Origin: Vandiemenella viatica
Lineage: Eukaryota; Arthropoda; Insecta; Orthoptera; Morabidae
DNA: 64,000 nt
NCBI GenBank assembly: GCA_031002005.1
Contig: CM061920.1
Coordinates: 117,914,095 to 117,978,094, forward strand
Direction of reading: 5' to 3'
Part shown: piece by piece, positions 44,351 to 56,350 of the stretch
Numbering within the stretch: position 1 is the stretch's first letter
How the letters are laid out: every line of letters begins with the position of its first letter
Translations under genes and position numbers: made by a program
Notes under the pieces: model-generated
What the model was told of the DNA's origin: nothing
Database searches by the model: none
The model's input: the letters and a program-made list of their open reading frames with translations, nothing else

Positions 44351-46675
44351 GATTTTTGGTGATATCCATTCCGTCTACACCAATAGTCCTAGATATTCTG
44401 TAGTTTCGAACAGTTTAGAGAATTGATTTAACTTTAGTTCCTTAAGGATATCATTTGATCATATTGGGTACCAAGCTGTTCTGAATCGCATCTCGGCGCT
44501 CATCAGTCTCCGTTCGTCGCTAGGAGGTGCGAGGCTCCCTAGAAGGCGCGAGGCCCGTAGCATTTGCTACCTCCTGCTACGTGGTTAATCCGGTACTGGT
44601 GTCCAGCCCTCGCTGCCCTACGGTGTGGTAGGTTTAGCCAATATAGCCTGTTTCTTTCGTGCCGTTGAACGACGGACCGTCGGAAGGTGCTATCTATTAT
44701 TCCTGTAACTTTCGTGACAGTTAATATCGCGATTTTTCGTATTGTATTACCTGATTCTTACCGATGTGCTTAAACGAAATACACGATAACTGAGAAAATA
44801 TCCAGTAGAATAAGCGTTTTCAGTATGAGCAAGTTGAGGGCCTTTTCACATATGTTGACCGTCTCCGTTGGCTCGCTTTCAAAGACCACTCTTGAAACTA
44901 GCGCCTGCTAATGCCGACACTTTGCAGCTGCGACGTGCCAAGCGGTAGCCGTCGTTCTCTGAGCGTGTTTACCTCGACACCCCGTACTTTATACGCTCAA
45001 TATGTTTGAACTGACAATTTTGATCGCTGATATTGTAGCACGTAAAGAAACTAGCATAGTCACTGTTTATGCAATGATAGTTCTCTCATTTTATGTTTAA
45101 TGTTATTGGGCAAGGATTGAGCCTTTTTAGCGTTCCATACTCAGCGAGTAACGTGACGCTCCGTCTGTCACAGGCTCTAACACTTAAACGGAATTAGTTG
45201 CAGACTTCAAATGTCAACCTATTGCATAATTTCCTCATCCAAAACAAAATATCGTATTTAAAATGTTGTAACTTTATATTATAGTGGTTAATATAAGTAA
45301 AGGCAGGACAAAAACTGAAAAAATATCTACCCGAGCGGGTGGGGTCCAGCACGTTCAGTTGAGCACTTCCCTCCCCTCCCCCCTCTCCCCCCACTGGATA
45401 GTAGACATGAGTGACTGTCAAAATCGTCAATTTTTTACTATTTTTGTTACCAAGGCTATCTCAAAATCGGTATTACATAGGTACTTGAAATTTGTTCCCA
45501 GAATCAACCGAAACATTGTATTTAAATGAAAATTTGCAAAATCGCGACTGAGGTAACTACTTTTGAAGCTGTGATAAAAACAAAAGTTTTTAATTTGGTA
45601 CTGCTTGTATTAATATCATAATTATTTAAAACACTCAAAATTAATAGTACTCTGCAACATAAAAATACCAACAATAAATTTATACGAACGAAGTTTTTCT
45701 CGGCTTTGTGAATTATATAATGTTCTCGGGTACTAATAGAGCAAAACATTTTACACCTTATATCACTCCTGGGGTCGGAAAAAGTCAAGATATGTTTTTT
45801 TTAAGGATATGGAAAAACCATCAAATTCATTTGCTTAAAATTTTGCATGGTGATTAAACACGTTGTTACTCAATTTTGTATATTCAACTTTTACCTTGAA
45901 TTGCCTCTGGCCTTGGCAGAATGGAAAAAATCAATTTGTACGGATCTTCTTTTTTTGAAATGTTGAGGAAGTACATTACTAAATATGGTGCAAAAGCCAT
46001 TGAATAGATCCCAATTATCAGCTAAAAATACTCATATGTTAGAAACTTAACAATTCTCAGTTGTACTCATTACAAACTGTTTGGATGATTGACGAAGACC
46101 TTTCTATTCATTTCTGCTGAATTAATTACCAATCAATCCAGACGCTCAATCGTAATTATCATGCAGCAATAAATACTCGTACATGAAAATAAATAATTTT
46201 TAAACAAAAATTAAATTAATGTTTAATATCGTGAAACCTTAAAAAAAAAGGAGATGGAAAATCCAGTAAAGGATGGGTCATTTTATCGAAGAAAATAATA
46301 TTCCTCAGGGAGGTCGCGAGGTCGCCCTGCAGGGAAATCTATGAAACTCGTGCTATACCGCAGCAAGGTGGAGGTCATGGGCCCTCCTCAGATGGCGGGT
46401 TTCACGGATATTACGTGGTGTCTATTTTTTCAGAAAACGAAAAGACCTGAAGAAATTTAGAGTAATGGCAGTACCGATATCCAGAATTCCGGCGAACAGC
46501 AAAGGTTTTTAGAAATTCTGTAGAAGCATCTTACCAACGGGTTTGATCCTATTCTTTGTCTGCAATCAAGGTGGTGTAATGATCAAAAGTAATCTATGGA
46601 CAAAGAATGGCTTTACGAAGGTAACATTTTGAAATATTCCACTCATCAGCCAAATCACCATAAAATTTAAAATCA
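44351..46675. other. Unannotated interval
   Basis: No supported gene. A moderately GC-rich stretch at 44,490-44,650 and C-rich tracts at 45,370-45,395 stand out from the AT-rich background. Short open frames show no known domain. Confidence 0.3.
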
Positions 46676-46930
46676 TTGCTAATAACGGTTCAGTTGAACA
46701 ATTACTCCGTAACGGCCATCAACGGTTTACTTCCAATTCCGCACGTCGATGCTATATTTATGATTGAATCGGAGTCGTGTACTAGGATGCAATTTCCAAT
46801 TCAAGTTTTATTTGTATCCAGCATACTCAAGTCTCAAGGGCTGACTTTACACAAACTTCTAATTTATATCAGCGAACATGAATTCAATTTAGGAAACACT
46901 TACGTGGCTATTACAAGATCTGAAACTTAG
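46676..46930 (+). pseudogene. Helitron/PIF1-type helicase C-terminal fragment
   Basis: The plus frame contains MQFPIQVLFVSSILKSQGLT followed by LHKLLIYISEHEFNLGNTYVAITRSE. This aligns with the end of PIF1-family helicases, where QFPI--A-A-TINKSQGQT is followed by L------F--GQLYVALSR. The conserved KSQG-T and YVA-(S/T)R residues (helicase motifs V and VI) are present. Only this end is readable, and the upstream helicase motifs and any Rep domain are not seen. Because Helitrons carry such helicases and the surroundings are repeats, a Helitron remnant is more likely than a host PIF1 gene. Confidence 0.65.
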
Positions 46931-47638
46931 GAAGGATTCGTTAATGCACAAGAATGAGTGGCGTAGACATGAAAATTAATCTGCAAGTCTGTTTTGAGCA
47001 TAAGTGTTTTTGCGTTATAAAAATGCATACCTCAAATGCCTTCTGAATACCAAGAACCTTTTTTAATTTTCTAATGATACGTCATAACAATAATAATATT
47101 TTTATTTAAATTTGAATTGCATTTTTCACTAACGTTTTAACATACAATAAGCGGTGAAAAATCAAAGAAATCTGTGGAGTATCAACAATTCTACACTTTT
47201 GTAAATTGGAAGACTTTTTTAAAAAAAAGCTCATAACTTTTTCATTTATTATTTATTACATTGGATTTGATTGTAACTGAGTCATACTGTTGGCAATGCA
47301 CTGGGAAACGCAGGGCCGCGGGGCTGAGTTCGCTTCATAACCTGAAAGTATCTGGCTATCGATTGCGTGATCATTCAGGTTGTAGGTTGCCGGTGAGAGA
47401 ATAAAAATCAGTGACCAAAGAGATACTAAACACAGAACCTAAATCATAAATATCAGTCAAAGCTAATGAAACAATTAAAAGGAGTCGCAAAAAGGAGGGT
47501 ATAAAGCAGTGATAACATGCCAGATTCAGTATTGCTAGTATTGAAACAACAACATAATAGTTTGGTTACTTAATCAAGATACACAATCCACAAATAAATA
47601 TGGAGGAAAAGTCGTGCTTAAAGGAAGGCTAGACAAGG
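46931..47638. other. Unannotated interval, left flank of young LTR element
   Basis: AT-rich with no recognised feature. It ends with AAGT at 47,639-47,642, the left copy of the target-site duplication. Confidence 0.4.
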
Positions 47639-47642
47639 AAGT

Positions 47643-48427
47643 TGTCGCGGTTATGCTGGAGGTTCGGTTACAATACTTACTGTGAACCTTTAAAGCTTCC
47701 GCGCACTCACTAGATTCTGGTTCTTTCTCTGACGGCCGCCAACCGATGTTAAGTCGATAAATGAAATAAAAATGCACCTTCTTATTTGAAACACATGCAT
47801 TTAATAGTTAATAAGATAGTCTCGCTCCAACTCCCAACCTTTATGAAAGTTCGCTATCGGTACTTCGATCCTTTAAGATTACAGGTAATGCTTCCGATAA
47901 ATTTAGACTGAATAACACGCACTCTTTTCATTCATACAACACCCTTACTAGTTCTCAGACCATGCCTATGGCTCACCACGAAACAATTCATATAAAATTC
48001 TGCAAATACTTTCTCCATTAATAAAGTTCCTTCATATCACCAAAGAAATCACCTTCTCCCAAATTAATTCTTTATCATAATGAACACACGTTCTCGTCGA
48101 CTCGACTGACTGTTCACTTCCACGACGGACTCACCTACTCCACGGCCAACGGCAGACTGCCCGCCCAGAAGCCTAGGTGCGTCTTTCTCCCAAGCGCACC
48201 ATGCTTCCGAATTTGGGGATTGCACCCCCGAGTTCACGGACCCGGCAGATGCTGACGTCACTAGACGACGACCAGTTTCAACCCATGCTTTAAAACTGGG
48301 TTCTACCTCCCTAAACCCACGGACTTGGCGGATGCTGATGTCACTAGACAACCACGCAAACCGCCAATATTTAAAACTTCTCAAACTAGCTTCCAAAGTA
48401 ATGGGGAAATGCCATTAACCCGTTACA
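47643..48427 (-). repeat. 3' LTR of gag-only element (785 bp)
   Basis: It begins TGTAACGGGTTAATGG on the minus strand and ends CCGCGACA. The PPT adjoins at 48,428-48,437. It matches the 5' LTR along its whole length. Confidence 0.95.
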
Positions 48428-49732
48428 TCCCCCTGCCAGTTTACTCTTGGTATTTAAATTTCCATGCCAAATAGCAATGGGTAAAATCAATATCCTCTTG
48501 CCTTGAAACACAACATCCACACTCCACTCATGCCTACAAAAACACTCAAGACACATCAATATTACACAAGATATCAAAACCTATTCTTAATTCAAGTTCT
48601 GTTTCTTGGTTGGGGTTGGAGCTACATAGATTTCTACAATACTTTCCAATAAAAAGATTTACCATCTAAGCTACACCACATGTGTTAACTTGTAAATAAT
48701 AAATTTATCATAACTACAATGTGCAAAATGTGTGCGACCTTTAAAATGGGAAAACTGAAATATTTTGAACGTGAGCAACATTAAAGATTAGCAAAATTAC
48801 TCAGTTGGCCTACAATGTGTGAAAACATAGTAAACATTGAATGTCATTAAATACTCAATCACCTAAAAAATTAGAAAATTTACAAAATATTAGGTCCTGC
48901 CACATCGCCAATAATACATTAAACTACTATTATTGTTTGATAAAATATAGTGATGATAGGATGGAGATGCAACCAAATAGTCCTTTAATACCAACAATTC
49001 AAAAGAAATGTTAGGTCCTACCACATCACCAATAATTCACTAAGCTACCATCATTGTTCCATGAAATCTAGTGACGATATGACCCAAATATAACCAAATA
49101 ATCAAAGTGTTCTTGTAAATGTAATTTATAATTGTCCTTCACCCAATACTGATTACTTCAGTTTAATAAATTATGTTGATAAATCTGATTTTACGACTAA
49201 ACACAAAATACACTTGATAAATCCTTGTCCATAAATGAAGAAAGAGATGGTGAAATTTTGAAAAACAGACCCTTTAGCCACTTGGGCTTTACAACCTAAG
49301 GTGTGGAAATAGTAAGAATTCAACCAAGGGAGATTGGATAGTACAGATTACAGAAAGACACCTCGTCACAAGTAAGTAGAAACAATGACGAGGTAAGCAT
49401 GAGGTACATCGTGTTTGCCAAACACGCCACACCCAGACACTGTGTGCCTCTGAAGAATTGAAGCACTTCACAACCTACTCACTGCACAGCATGCCTCTGT
49501 CGGTTTCTCCTGAAGTCTTCAGTACTTGCTGCTTGTCACCACACCTCTGCACTGTCTGCAACACATATTCCACTTTTTTAATACAAGGCTGGTTGTGTCA
49601 CAGTATTTCTAAGCTAAAATGTTCTATTAAAAATGTTTCTTGGAAAAAAAAAGTCTATTCTCTAGTCAACCTTCTAATGTTGGGTCCTTCTCTTGTATAT
49701 ATGTTTCCTCCTCTACCTATGTTACCAGCTCT
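48428..49732 (-). other. Non-coding 3' internal region of gag-only element
   Basis: This is the interval between the gag stop and the 3' LTR, where pol would normally lie. It is AT-rich with only short frames. The PPT is at its LTR end. A stretch beginning TTAGGTCCTGCCACATC and AATAATACATTAAACTACTAT at about 48,892-48,935 is loosely repeated at about 49,013-49,055. I see no decayed reverse transcriptase or integrase. Confidence 0.7.
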
Positions 49733-51244
49733 CTAATGTCCAGCTCTTTGTGTAAAATCATGGCCTTTGTCTGTCGAGTCCCAATATTGCTGCGAGTTGT
49801 GTTTTGTATAGTGATCTTGTCTATTGCTACTATTTTCCAAAAAAACATTTGATCCTTCAGGTGGTCTGTGTTGATGTCGGTAGTCTTGTTGGTCAAGTAA
49901 TCTTATTGCCCCTGTGACAGCTGTTATGTTTTGTACAAAAAACATGTCAAATATGTGGGCTGGCATCCTTCCCACTATATCCTTCACTAGTTCATCTTCT
50001 GGTATGGGATCGGTAAAATGAGAGCCTTTTGCAGCTTCTCTCATAAAAAAATCTAGCAGTCGTTCTCTATCTGACTGAAACCTTCTCCCTCTGCACAATT
50101 CCCTCTTCGCTGCATACTGCCGTTGGCTAGACCAGAAATGACTCATAAATTTCTCCTTAAATTTACTATAGGTCTGACAGTTTTGGATTATGCTTTCACC
50201 CCACAATCTGGCACTCCCGCTTAAATGTTGGTAAATGCAGTTAATCTTTTCTGTGTCATCATACAATTCAAATGATCGGTAGGACTGAAAACTTGTGAGG
50301 AAAGTTACTGGGTGCAGGTCCCCATTGTCACTGAATGGAGTCACTGTAAATTTCTCAGGTGTCATGATGGTTACTTTATCTTGCCCAGTGTTAACCCTTA
50401 CTGTTTGAATATCATTAACCTTCCCTTCAATCTTCTGGAACCTCTCATTGTTAGTACAAGTGTCTGTTTCTATTATGTGTTCCACCCTTTCTACAAGTTC
50501 CTTTTGTTGCCCCTCTACTTGTTGTAGTTTTTGTTCAACGTTGGCAACCCTTTGTGTAGATCTGTCTTGGCTAAGCTCAATTTTGTTAACCTTCCCAACA
50601 TAGCAAGATAACTCTTCATCATACATCTCTCCACAACCTTTTAAAGAAATATCCTTGGTCACCTTACTTACATTAGTCATATTGTCAGTTATTTTGTAAT
50701 CTTCAGTTTTATTGTGAACCCCTTGAAGTTGTTCAGCTGTGTGATTCAAATGTTCTTGCAGTTGTGTCTGCCTACTGTTATTAGCCTGTTCCCATTGTTT
50801 GCTTTGCAATGATTGTTTATCAAATTTTTCTTCTAGTTTTTTAAAGTTTGCTTCCATGGATAAAGACAGTTGATTGATGAGGCTTCCCAGGAGAGCAAAC
50901 TCTCCAGTTAGGTTTTCAGATTTTTGTGTATCTACTACTGGCACTGGGGTACTTGCAATTTCTGAGTTATTGGCGGGTTCCTGTACATTAGTACTAAATG
51001 TGCGGTTAGAATCTGTTTGTGTTCCTGCCAAGTTACTAGACCCTACTTCTCCAATCACCATGGCTGGTTGTATAGCTGCCCCTGTAATTATAACATCTGA
51101 GCCTCCTGTATTACTTCCCTCATCTGAAATATGTGAATAGTTCCTATCCGGTATTGGTGACATATTTTCTGAAAATCCAAGTAAATCTTTAGCATCTAAA
51201 GATCCGCTATCAAGGGATCCCCTGCTTTCAAAGAAATTAGCCAT
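49733..51244 (-). CDS. Gag protein of gag-only LTR element, 503 aa, intact
   Basis: The frame is open for 536 codons, but I prefer the start at 51,244 (ATGGCT, with A at -3), giving MANFFESRGSLDSG, because the array gag also begins M-A and the upstream 33 codons look like leader. Domains: a polar N-terminal 90 residues; coiled coil from about residue 115 (LINQLSLSMEANFKKLEEKF) to 290; and a gag core at about 300-430 (LHPVTFLTSFQSY, YSKFKEKFMSHFWSSQRQYA, KRELCRGRRF). The core aligns with the array gag (LHPIEFIDNFERSD, YKLFKENFLKHFWSTSRQIQ, KRELMTGRPY). The C-terminal tail is short and polar, without CCHC knuckles or the RS-rich tail of the array protein. It presumably forms particles and binds RNA. 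The frame has no break. Confidence 0.88.
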   Translation of the reverse strand: MANFFESRGSLDSGSLDAKDLLGFSENMSPIPDRNYSHISDEGSNTGGSDVIITGAAIQPAMVIGEVGSSNLAGTQTDSNRTFSTNVQEPANNSEIASTPVPVVDTQKSENLTGEFALLGSLINQLSLSMEANFKKLEEKFDKQSLQSKQWEQANNSRQTQLQEHLNHTAEQLQGVHNKTEDYKITDNMTNVSKVTKDISLKGCGEMYDEELSCYVGKVNKIELSQDRSTQRVANVEQKLQQVEGQQKELVERVEHIIETDTCTNNERFQKIEGKVNDIQTVRVNTGQDKVTIMTPEKFTVTPFSDNGDLHPVTFLTSFQSYRSFELYDDTEKINCIYQHLSGSARLWGESIIQNCQTYSKFKEKFMSHFWSSQRQYAAKRELCRGRRFQSDRERLLDFFMREAAKGSHFTDPIPEDELVKDIVGRMPAHIFDMFFVQNITAVTGAIRLLDQQDYRHQHRPPEGSNVFLENSSNRQDHYTKHNSQQYWDSTDKGHDFTQRAGH

Positions 51245-51749
51245 TTCGATTTTAAAGTTTTGAGTCAACCGAAAATGTAAGTTAAATATACAGGCACCGG
51301 TTAGTTTAGGGTTTATGCAAAAGGCAAATATTGGAAACAACACACCGAAACCGTTTGCGACACAAGAACCTCAAAAACCCGACAAAGTACACACACAAAA
51401 ATTAAATTCGTCTAAACACACAAACAAACACCAAATAGTTTCATACATCGAAACTTTGAAAACGCCGGTCACTGGTAAATATTTGCGCCTGCCGTGTGAA
51501 AAGGTTTACTTATCTTGTTTTTTTTCTGCAGCCCGCTCGTCGGTCGTGTTGATGCTGTCATGGTCCGTTTCAAACTATATACAATCTTCCATAGATGCAG
51601 CTTGTTTGTTTACACTTCTTGTTGTCGTGTAGTCGCTGTCTTCCGCCGCCGATGTTGTTTTTTCCACCGCCTTCTATGTAACGTGTGGAGCACTGTTGCA
51701 CTTTGGTCCAATCAAATAAATCGGAAACACCCGTCGTTTATTATAACGG

Positions 51750-51769
51750 CGTGCCACAACACGTCGCCA
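51750..51769 (-). promoter_or_regulatory. Primer-binding site of gag-only element
   Basis: TGGCGACGTGTTGTGGCACG on the minus strand follows directly on the LTR end CCGCGACA. It shares TGGCGAC with the PBS of the array and of the 34-kb element but diverges afterwards. Confidence 0.8.
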
Positions 51770-52556
51770 TGTCGCGGTTATGCTGGAGGTTCGGTTACAA
51801 TACTTACTGTGAACCTTTAAAGCTTCCGCGCACTCACTAGATTCTGGTTCTTTCTCTGACGGCCGCCAACCGATGTTAAGTCGATAAATGAAATAAAAAT
51901 GCACCTTCTTATTTGAAACACATGCATTTAATAGTTAATAAGATAGTCTCGCTCCAACTCCCAACCTTTATGAAAGTTCGCTATCGGTACTTCGATCCTT
52001 TAAGATTACAGGTAATGCTTCCGATAAATTTAGACTGAATAACACGCACTCTTTTCATTCATACAACACCCTTACTAGTTCTCAGACCATGCCTATGGCT
52101 CACCACGAAACAATTCATATAAAATTCTGCAAATACTTTCTCCATTAATAAAGTTCCTTCATATCACCAAAGAAATCACCTTCTCCCAAATTAATTCTTT
52201 ATCATAATGAACACACGTTCTCGTCGACTCGACTGACTGTTCACTTCCACGACGGACTCACCTACTCCACGGCCAACGGCAGACTGCCCGCCCAGAAGCC
52301 TAGGTGCGTCTTTCTCCCAAGCGCACCATGCTTCCGAATTTGGGGATTGCACCCCCCCGAGTTCACGGACCCGGCAGATGCTGACGTCACTAGACGACGA
52401 CCAGTTTCAACCCATGCTTTAAAACTGGGTTCTACCTCCCTAAACCCACGGACTTGGCGGATGCTGATGTCACTAGACAACCACGCAAACCGCCAATATT
52501 TAAAACTTCTCAAACTAGCTTCCAAAGTAATGGGGAAATGCCATTAACCCGTTACA
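51770..52556 (-). repeat. 5' LTR of gag-only element (787 bp)
   Basis: This is the counterpart of 47,643-48,427 and near-identical to it. It carries the promoter for the element; a TTTATATG-like A/T box is present on the minus strand at about 52,117-52,125, but no strong TATA consensus is visible. Confidence 0.95.
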
Positions 52557-52560
52557 AAGT

Positions 52561-54724
52561 CTTCGCTGGGGATTACAGTGTGTTTGCTCGTATTCACATA
52601 TACCGGTGAGCTGCTTGGAATAGATTTTGGCGAGATGCGAACATAAAATGTGGGACTTGGCAGCTTATGGTGCAAAAATGTGTGACCAAGATGAGGTACT
52701 AGCAGAGAAATTAAAGTCATATTCAGAATTCAGTTGTGAGCGTAGGAACTTAATTTTACCACCTGTTAACTGGAAAAGAAATATAATTAATACAACAAAA
52801 ATCGTGACAAAGAATCGCATCTCAGCTGCCTCTGCAATACTGAATACTAGCGGAGTTCCCGGCGTTGACCGGTATACTTGGAGTAGATTTAACCGTACCC
52901 TATTTTTATTCCCGCAAAACATTTGTACAAAGTTTCATAAAATACGCGCCAACTTTTTCGGAATTAAAGCAAACTTACATTCACCCGCCCCCTACCAAGA
53001 AACTGGTGGGCTGAAGTTTATTTGCACGTATTCTATTTTCATTCGTCCGAAAAGATTCATGTATATCAAGCTTCAATAATTTGGTTACGAAAATTTCATT
53101 ACTAAATTACTGAACAACCCTATATTAAGTTAAAAACTCACATTTGATTCAATGCGAAGTGAATGGATATACTTGTGGCTCGAAACGCCAGATCCTTTAA
53201 CTCTGCAGATAAAATATCAAAAGTGAATCCGGAATAATATTATCGTAAACAGAAGACTAATGCTGAAGGGCAGAGATATTGTCCAGAGATGGTGCTTAAA
53301 GAAAATCTCTGTTGTTTTCACGGCTATCTATGTCGTTTAAAAATTGATATCCTGAATTAAAGGAAAGAATACTTCAAAATTTGAATATATCTTTTAAAAT
53401 TTAATTTATTAAAATTAAATTAAATTTTTGAATATAGCTTTTAAAATTTGAATATATCGAATTAAAAGAAAGAATGCTTAAAGTTTTGTTTAGTGTGCAA
53501 AATAGTTATTACTATAAGTTATCTTATTGCTTTAATTAAAGGCTTTGGTCAGAGACATTGTGTTGTGTGTTTAGTGCGGAGTATGCGGCATCTAGTGATT
53601 CCTCCTGTGGAATTTCTCACCATACGTTCAGAATTTCATTTAATGCTCCTACATTATTAAACGTTGAAACATAAGACATGCCAGACAAGTGAATTAAGAT
53701 TCTAAGCTTTAAAACGGTGAAAAATCCATTGAAATCTGCCCCGTACTTTCCGAGTTTTTATACGACCAATATGTCCGGTTTTCGTTTTATAGATAGATTA
53801 AACCTCTGGTATCCCGGAGCAGGATATTTGCAACCCATTTGAAATGATATTGTGAAGTGTGGATGTGATCCTAATTTACTGCGTTAGTTTAAGTTTCTCG
53901 AAAGCTTTCAACTGTGCGCATGGAATGTGGCGTGGTTTGTGCATCATTGGATCATGTACTGTTTTCCTCTTCTCAAAATTTAATGTTTCGTCCTTCATAT
54001 GTGGACCATAAAGGTCATTCAAGTAATAGAAAATCTGCAGACTCCTCGTTGTTTTTGGGATGTTTCATCATTTGGGTATAAAACAAAACAGGAAAGCAAA
54101 TTGCATTAAGGAGCTAGCTGAAAAATTTAAAAATTCAGTGACCGAAATATAAAATTCATATATTCGAAAAATAGTTTTGAAGAGGAGATAAAAAGGCTGG
54201 TTTCGGAGAAGAAAAGGGGAAGCTTGTCGAAAAATTACTCTTTGTTCGTGTATGTAGCTTTACTGTTCGTGTTGCCCATAGCCAAGTAATAAGGATAGTT
54301 CAAATATTTTAGGCGATTAATCCAAATTCATTGGGAACTACTAGTGTCAGGTCTGATAAAGAAATAACAATGACCCATCAAGAACACAACTGAGCAGTTT
54401 GCAATTCGTATCAAAATGGATTTACCGCCTGCTAAAACTATTATCCTAAGGGTGTGTAGCAGACTTTGTATAGAAATTGGGTATATATCGTCCAACGGAC
54501 GAAGTAAATTCAGCTTGAGTAAAGTGACTATAAGACCTCACAAAAGTATTGTTAGTGACCTAATGACATTCTCTTACCGGCTACGGAATGCGCCTATCGT
54601 AGTCGCCTAAACTTTCTTGGAAATTTTGCGGTGAAAAGGGAACGTATAGTTAAACGTATAATTCGAACCACGGAGCATCGTAGCGTACTTCTTATTAATA
54701 TATATACAAGTATATATATATATA
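52561..54724. other. Unannotated interval
   Basis: The plus frame at 52,627-53,079 (150 codons) is open, starting MARCEHKMWDLAAYGAKMCD, but I recognise no domain and its composition is not clearly coding. A region around 53,390-53,470 holds short direct repeats of TTTTAAAATTTGAATAT. The interval ends in a TA microsatellite (54,697-54,724). Confidence 0.35.
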
Positions 54725-56350
54725 CTGGCTGACCCGGCAAAGCTTCGCTATTGCTAGACTTGAGTACACATATAGATTAAACGAATGCATTTGAAAGTTT
54801 GTATATAGTAAAAGTAAGATATTTATGTATAAATTTAATTACGGTTTCATTCAATTTTAAGTTTATTGCAATGGTCTTGGATATGCAATGTTTTTGGTGA
54901 TTCCATCAGCATATATACAAAAAAACTCAGTTTGTTTTGGAGATATACGCTATACACAGAAAAGTTGCACGTGTAAATCAATCATAAGAGGGATGAAACG
55001 GGAGAGCTGGTGCAGTTTTGTAAACTAAATATAAACATCATTTTCACTTATTTTAAAGTATATGTGTGCAAACTTCCTTCGCTATCAAATAGGGCTTTGG
55101 CATACTGAATGGAAACTGTATTTTTCTGTTTGTTTTAAAGTATACGTGTGCAAACATCCTTTAAAATGGGATAGGAACTGTAGTTTTGTATAAAGAACAA
55201 TGACAATAATGAAGGGGTGGAAAAGGGTAGAGGGATTGGGTTTTTGTAGAACTAATGTCTACAGTATTTTTCTGTTTTTTTTGTTTTTTTTTTTTATATG
55301 TGTACAAAGTGCCATCGAAATCTGATAAAAGGTGTGGGTTTCTGTAAAAATTAAGGGGATGGGAACGGGGAGAGGGGTTGTGTATTTGGAAACCATATGT
55401 AGGCAGTATTTTTCTGTTTGTTTTAAAGTATATGTGTGCAAATTTCCATCAAAATCTGATAAAATCTGTGGTTTTTTTAAATTATGGGGTGTAAGGGGAA
55501 GAGGGGGTGGTTTTGGGGTGGAAAAGGGGAGGGGGATTGGGTTTTTGTAAAACTAATTTCTACATTATTTTTCTATTTTTAAAAAAGTATATGACTGCCA
55601 ATTTCCATCTAAATCGGAAAAAGGGTTGGTTTGTGTAAAAATTTAGGGGGTTGTGAAGGGGGAGAGGGGTTGTGTTTTGGAAACCATATGTAGTCAGTAT
55701 TTCTCTGTTTGTTTTAAAGTATTTGTGTCCAAATTTCCATCAAAATCGGATAAAATCTGTGAGTTTTGTAAATTATGGGTTGTAAAGGGGATGTGTGGGT
55801 GGTTTTGGGGTGGAAAAGGGGAGAGGGATTGGGTTATTGTAAAACTAATGTCTACAGTATTTTTTTTATTTTTTTAGTTATATGTGTACAAAGTTCAATC
55901 GAAATCGTAAAAAAAGTGTGGGTTTGTGTAAAAATTAAGGGATGGGAAGGGGGAGAGGGACTGGATGCTTTGTGAAACTAATATATACATTATTTTTATT
56001 TAAAAAAAAGTAAACGTGTGCAAAGTTCCATCGAAATCGGATAAAAAGTGTGGGTTTGTGTAAAAATGAAGGGGTTGGAAGAGGGAGACGGGATGCGTAT
56101 GTAGGCAGTATTATTCCGTTTGTTTTACAGTATATGCGTGCAAATTTCCGTAGAAATCTGATAAAATCTGTTGGTTTTTTGAATTATGAGATATTATGGG
56201 GAAGAGGGAGAGGTTTTTTCTAATTTTTATTCCTTAGGAACCATCTCCGACACGTACTCTAGAACTCACCAAAGTTTCACCGTAACCGGATGAGCGGTTT
56301 AAGAGCGCATAGAGGACAAACAAACTCACATTGATTTTTATATATTACTA
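54725..56350 (+). mobile_element. 'CCCGGCAA' interspersed repeat, copy A
   Basis: It opens with CTGGCTGACCCGGCAAAGCT followed by TCGCTATTGCTAGACTTGAG. It closes with GGATGAGCGGTTTAAGAGCG and AACTCACATTGATTTTTATA followed by TATTACTAG. The same start and end sequences frame copies B and C. The interior is a series of degenerate ~147-bp units carrying TTTTTCTGTTTGTTTTAAAG, GTGTGCAAANTTCCATC and GATAAAA-GTGTGG blocks. There is no coding capacity and no transposase. The superfamily is not certain; similar CCCGGCAA-to-TTATATATTA repeats occur widely in arthropods. Confidence 0.7.

Larger units (their letters stand above)
47639..52560 (-). mobile_element. Complete gag-only LTR retrotransposon with AAGT target duplication
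   Basis: The element body is 47,643-52,556 (4,914 bp). Two LTRs (785 and 787 bp) are almost identical; the difference I can see is CACCCCCGAG versus CACCCCCCCGAG. The 4-bp duplication AAGT flanks the body at 47,639-47,642 and 52,557-52,560. On the minus strand the order is 5' LTR (51,770-52,556), PBS TGGCGACGTGTTGTGG, leader, gag (51,244-49,733), 1.3 kb non-coding, PPT GGCAGGGGGA, 3' LTR (47,643-48,427). No pol motif or second ORF is visible. It is a textbook complete insertion with Ty3/Gypsy-like ends and must borrow pol functions. Near-identity of the LTRs implies a recent insertion. Confidence 0.95.

Noticed and set aside
48428..49732. Possible decayed pol in the gag-only element
   Set aside because: No RT, RNase H or integrase motif can be read in any minus frame, and the LTRs are too similar for pol to have decayed beyond recognition after insertion.
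52627..53079. 150-codon plus frame (MARCEHKMWDLAAYGAKM...)
   Set aside because: No domain recognised, and an overlapping antisense frame is also open. It is left as unannotated rather than called a gene.
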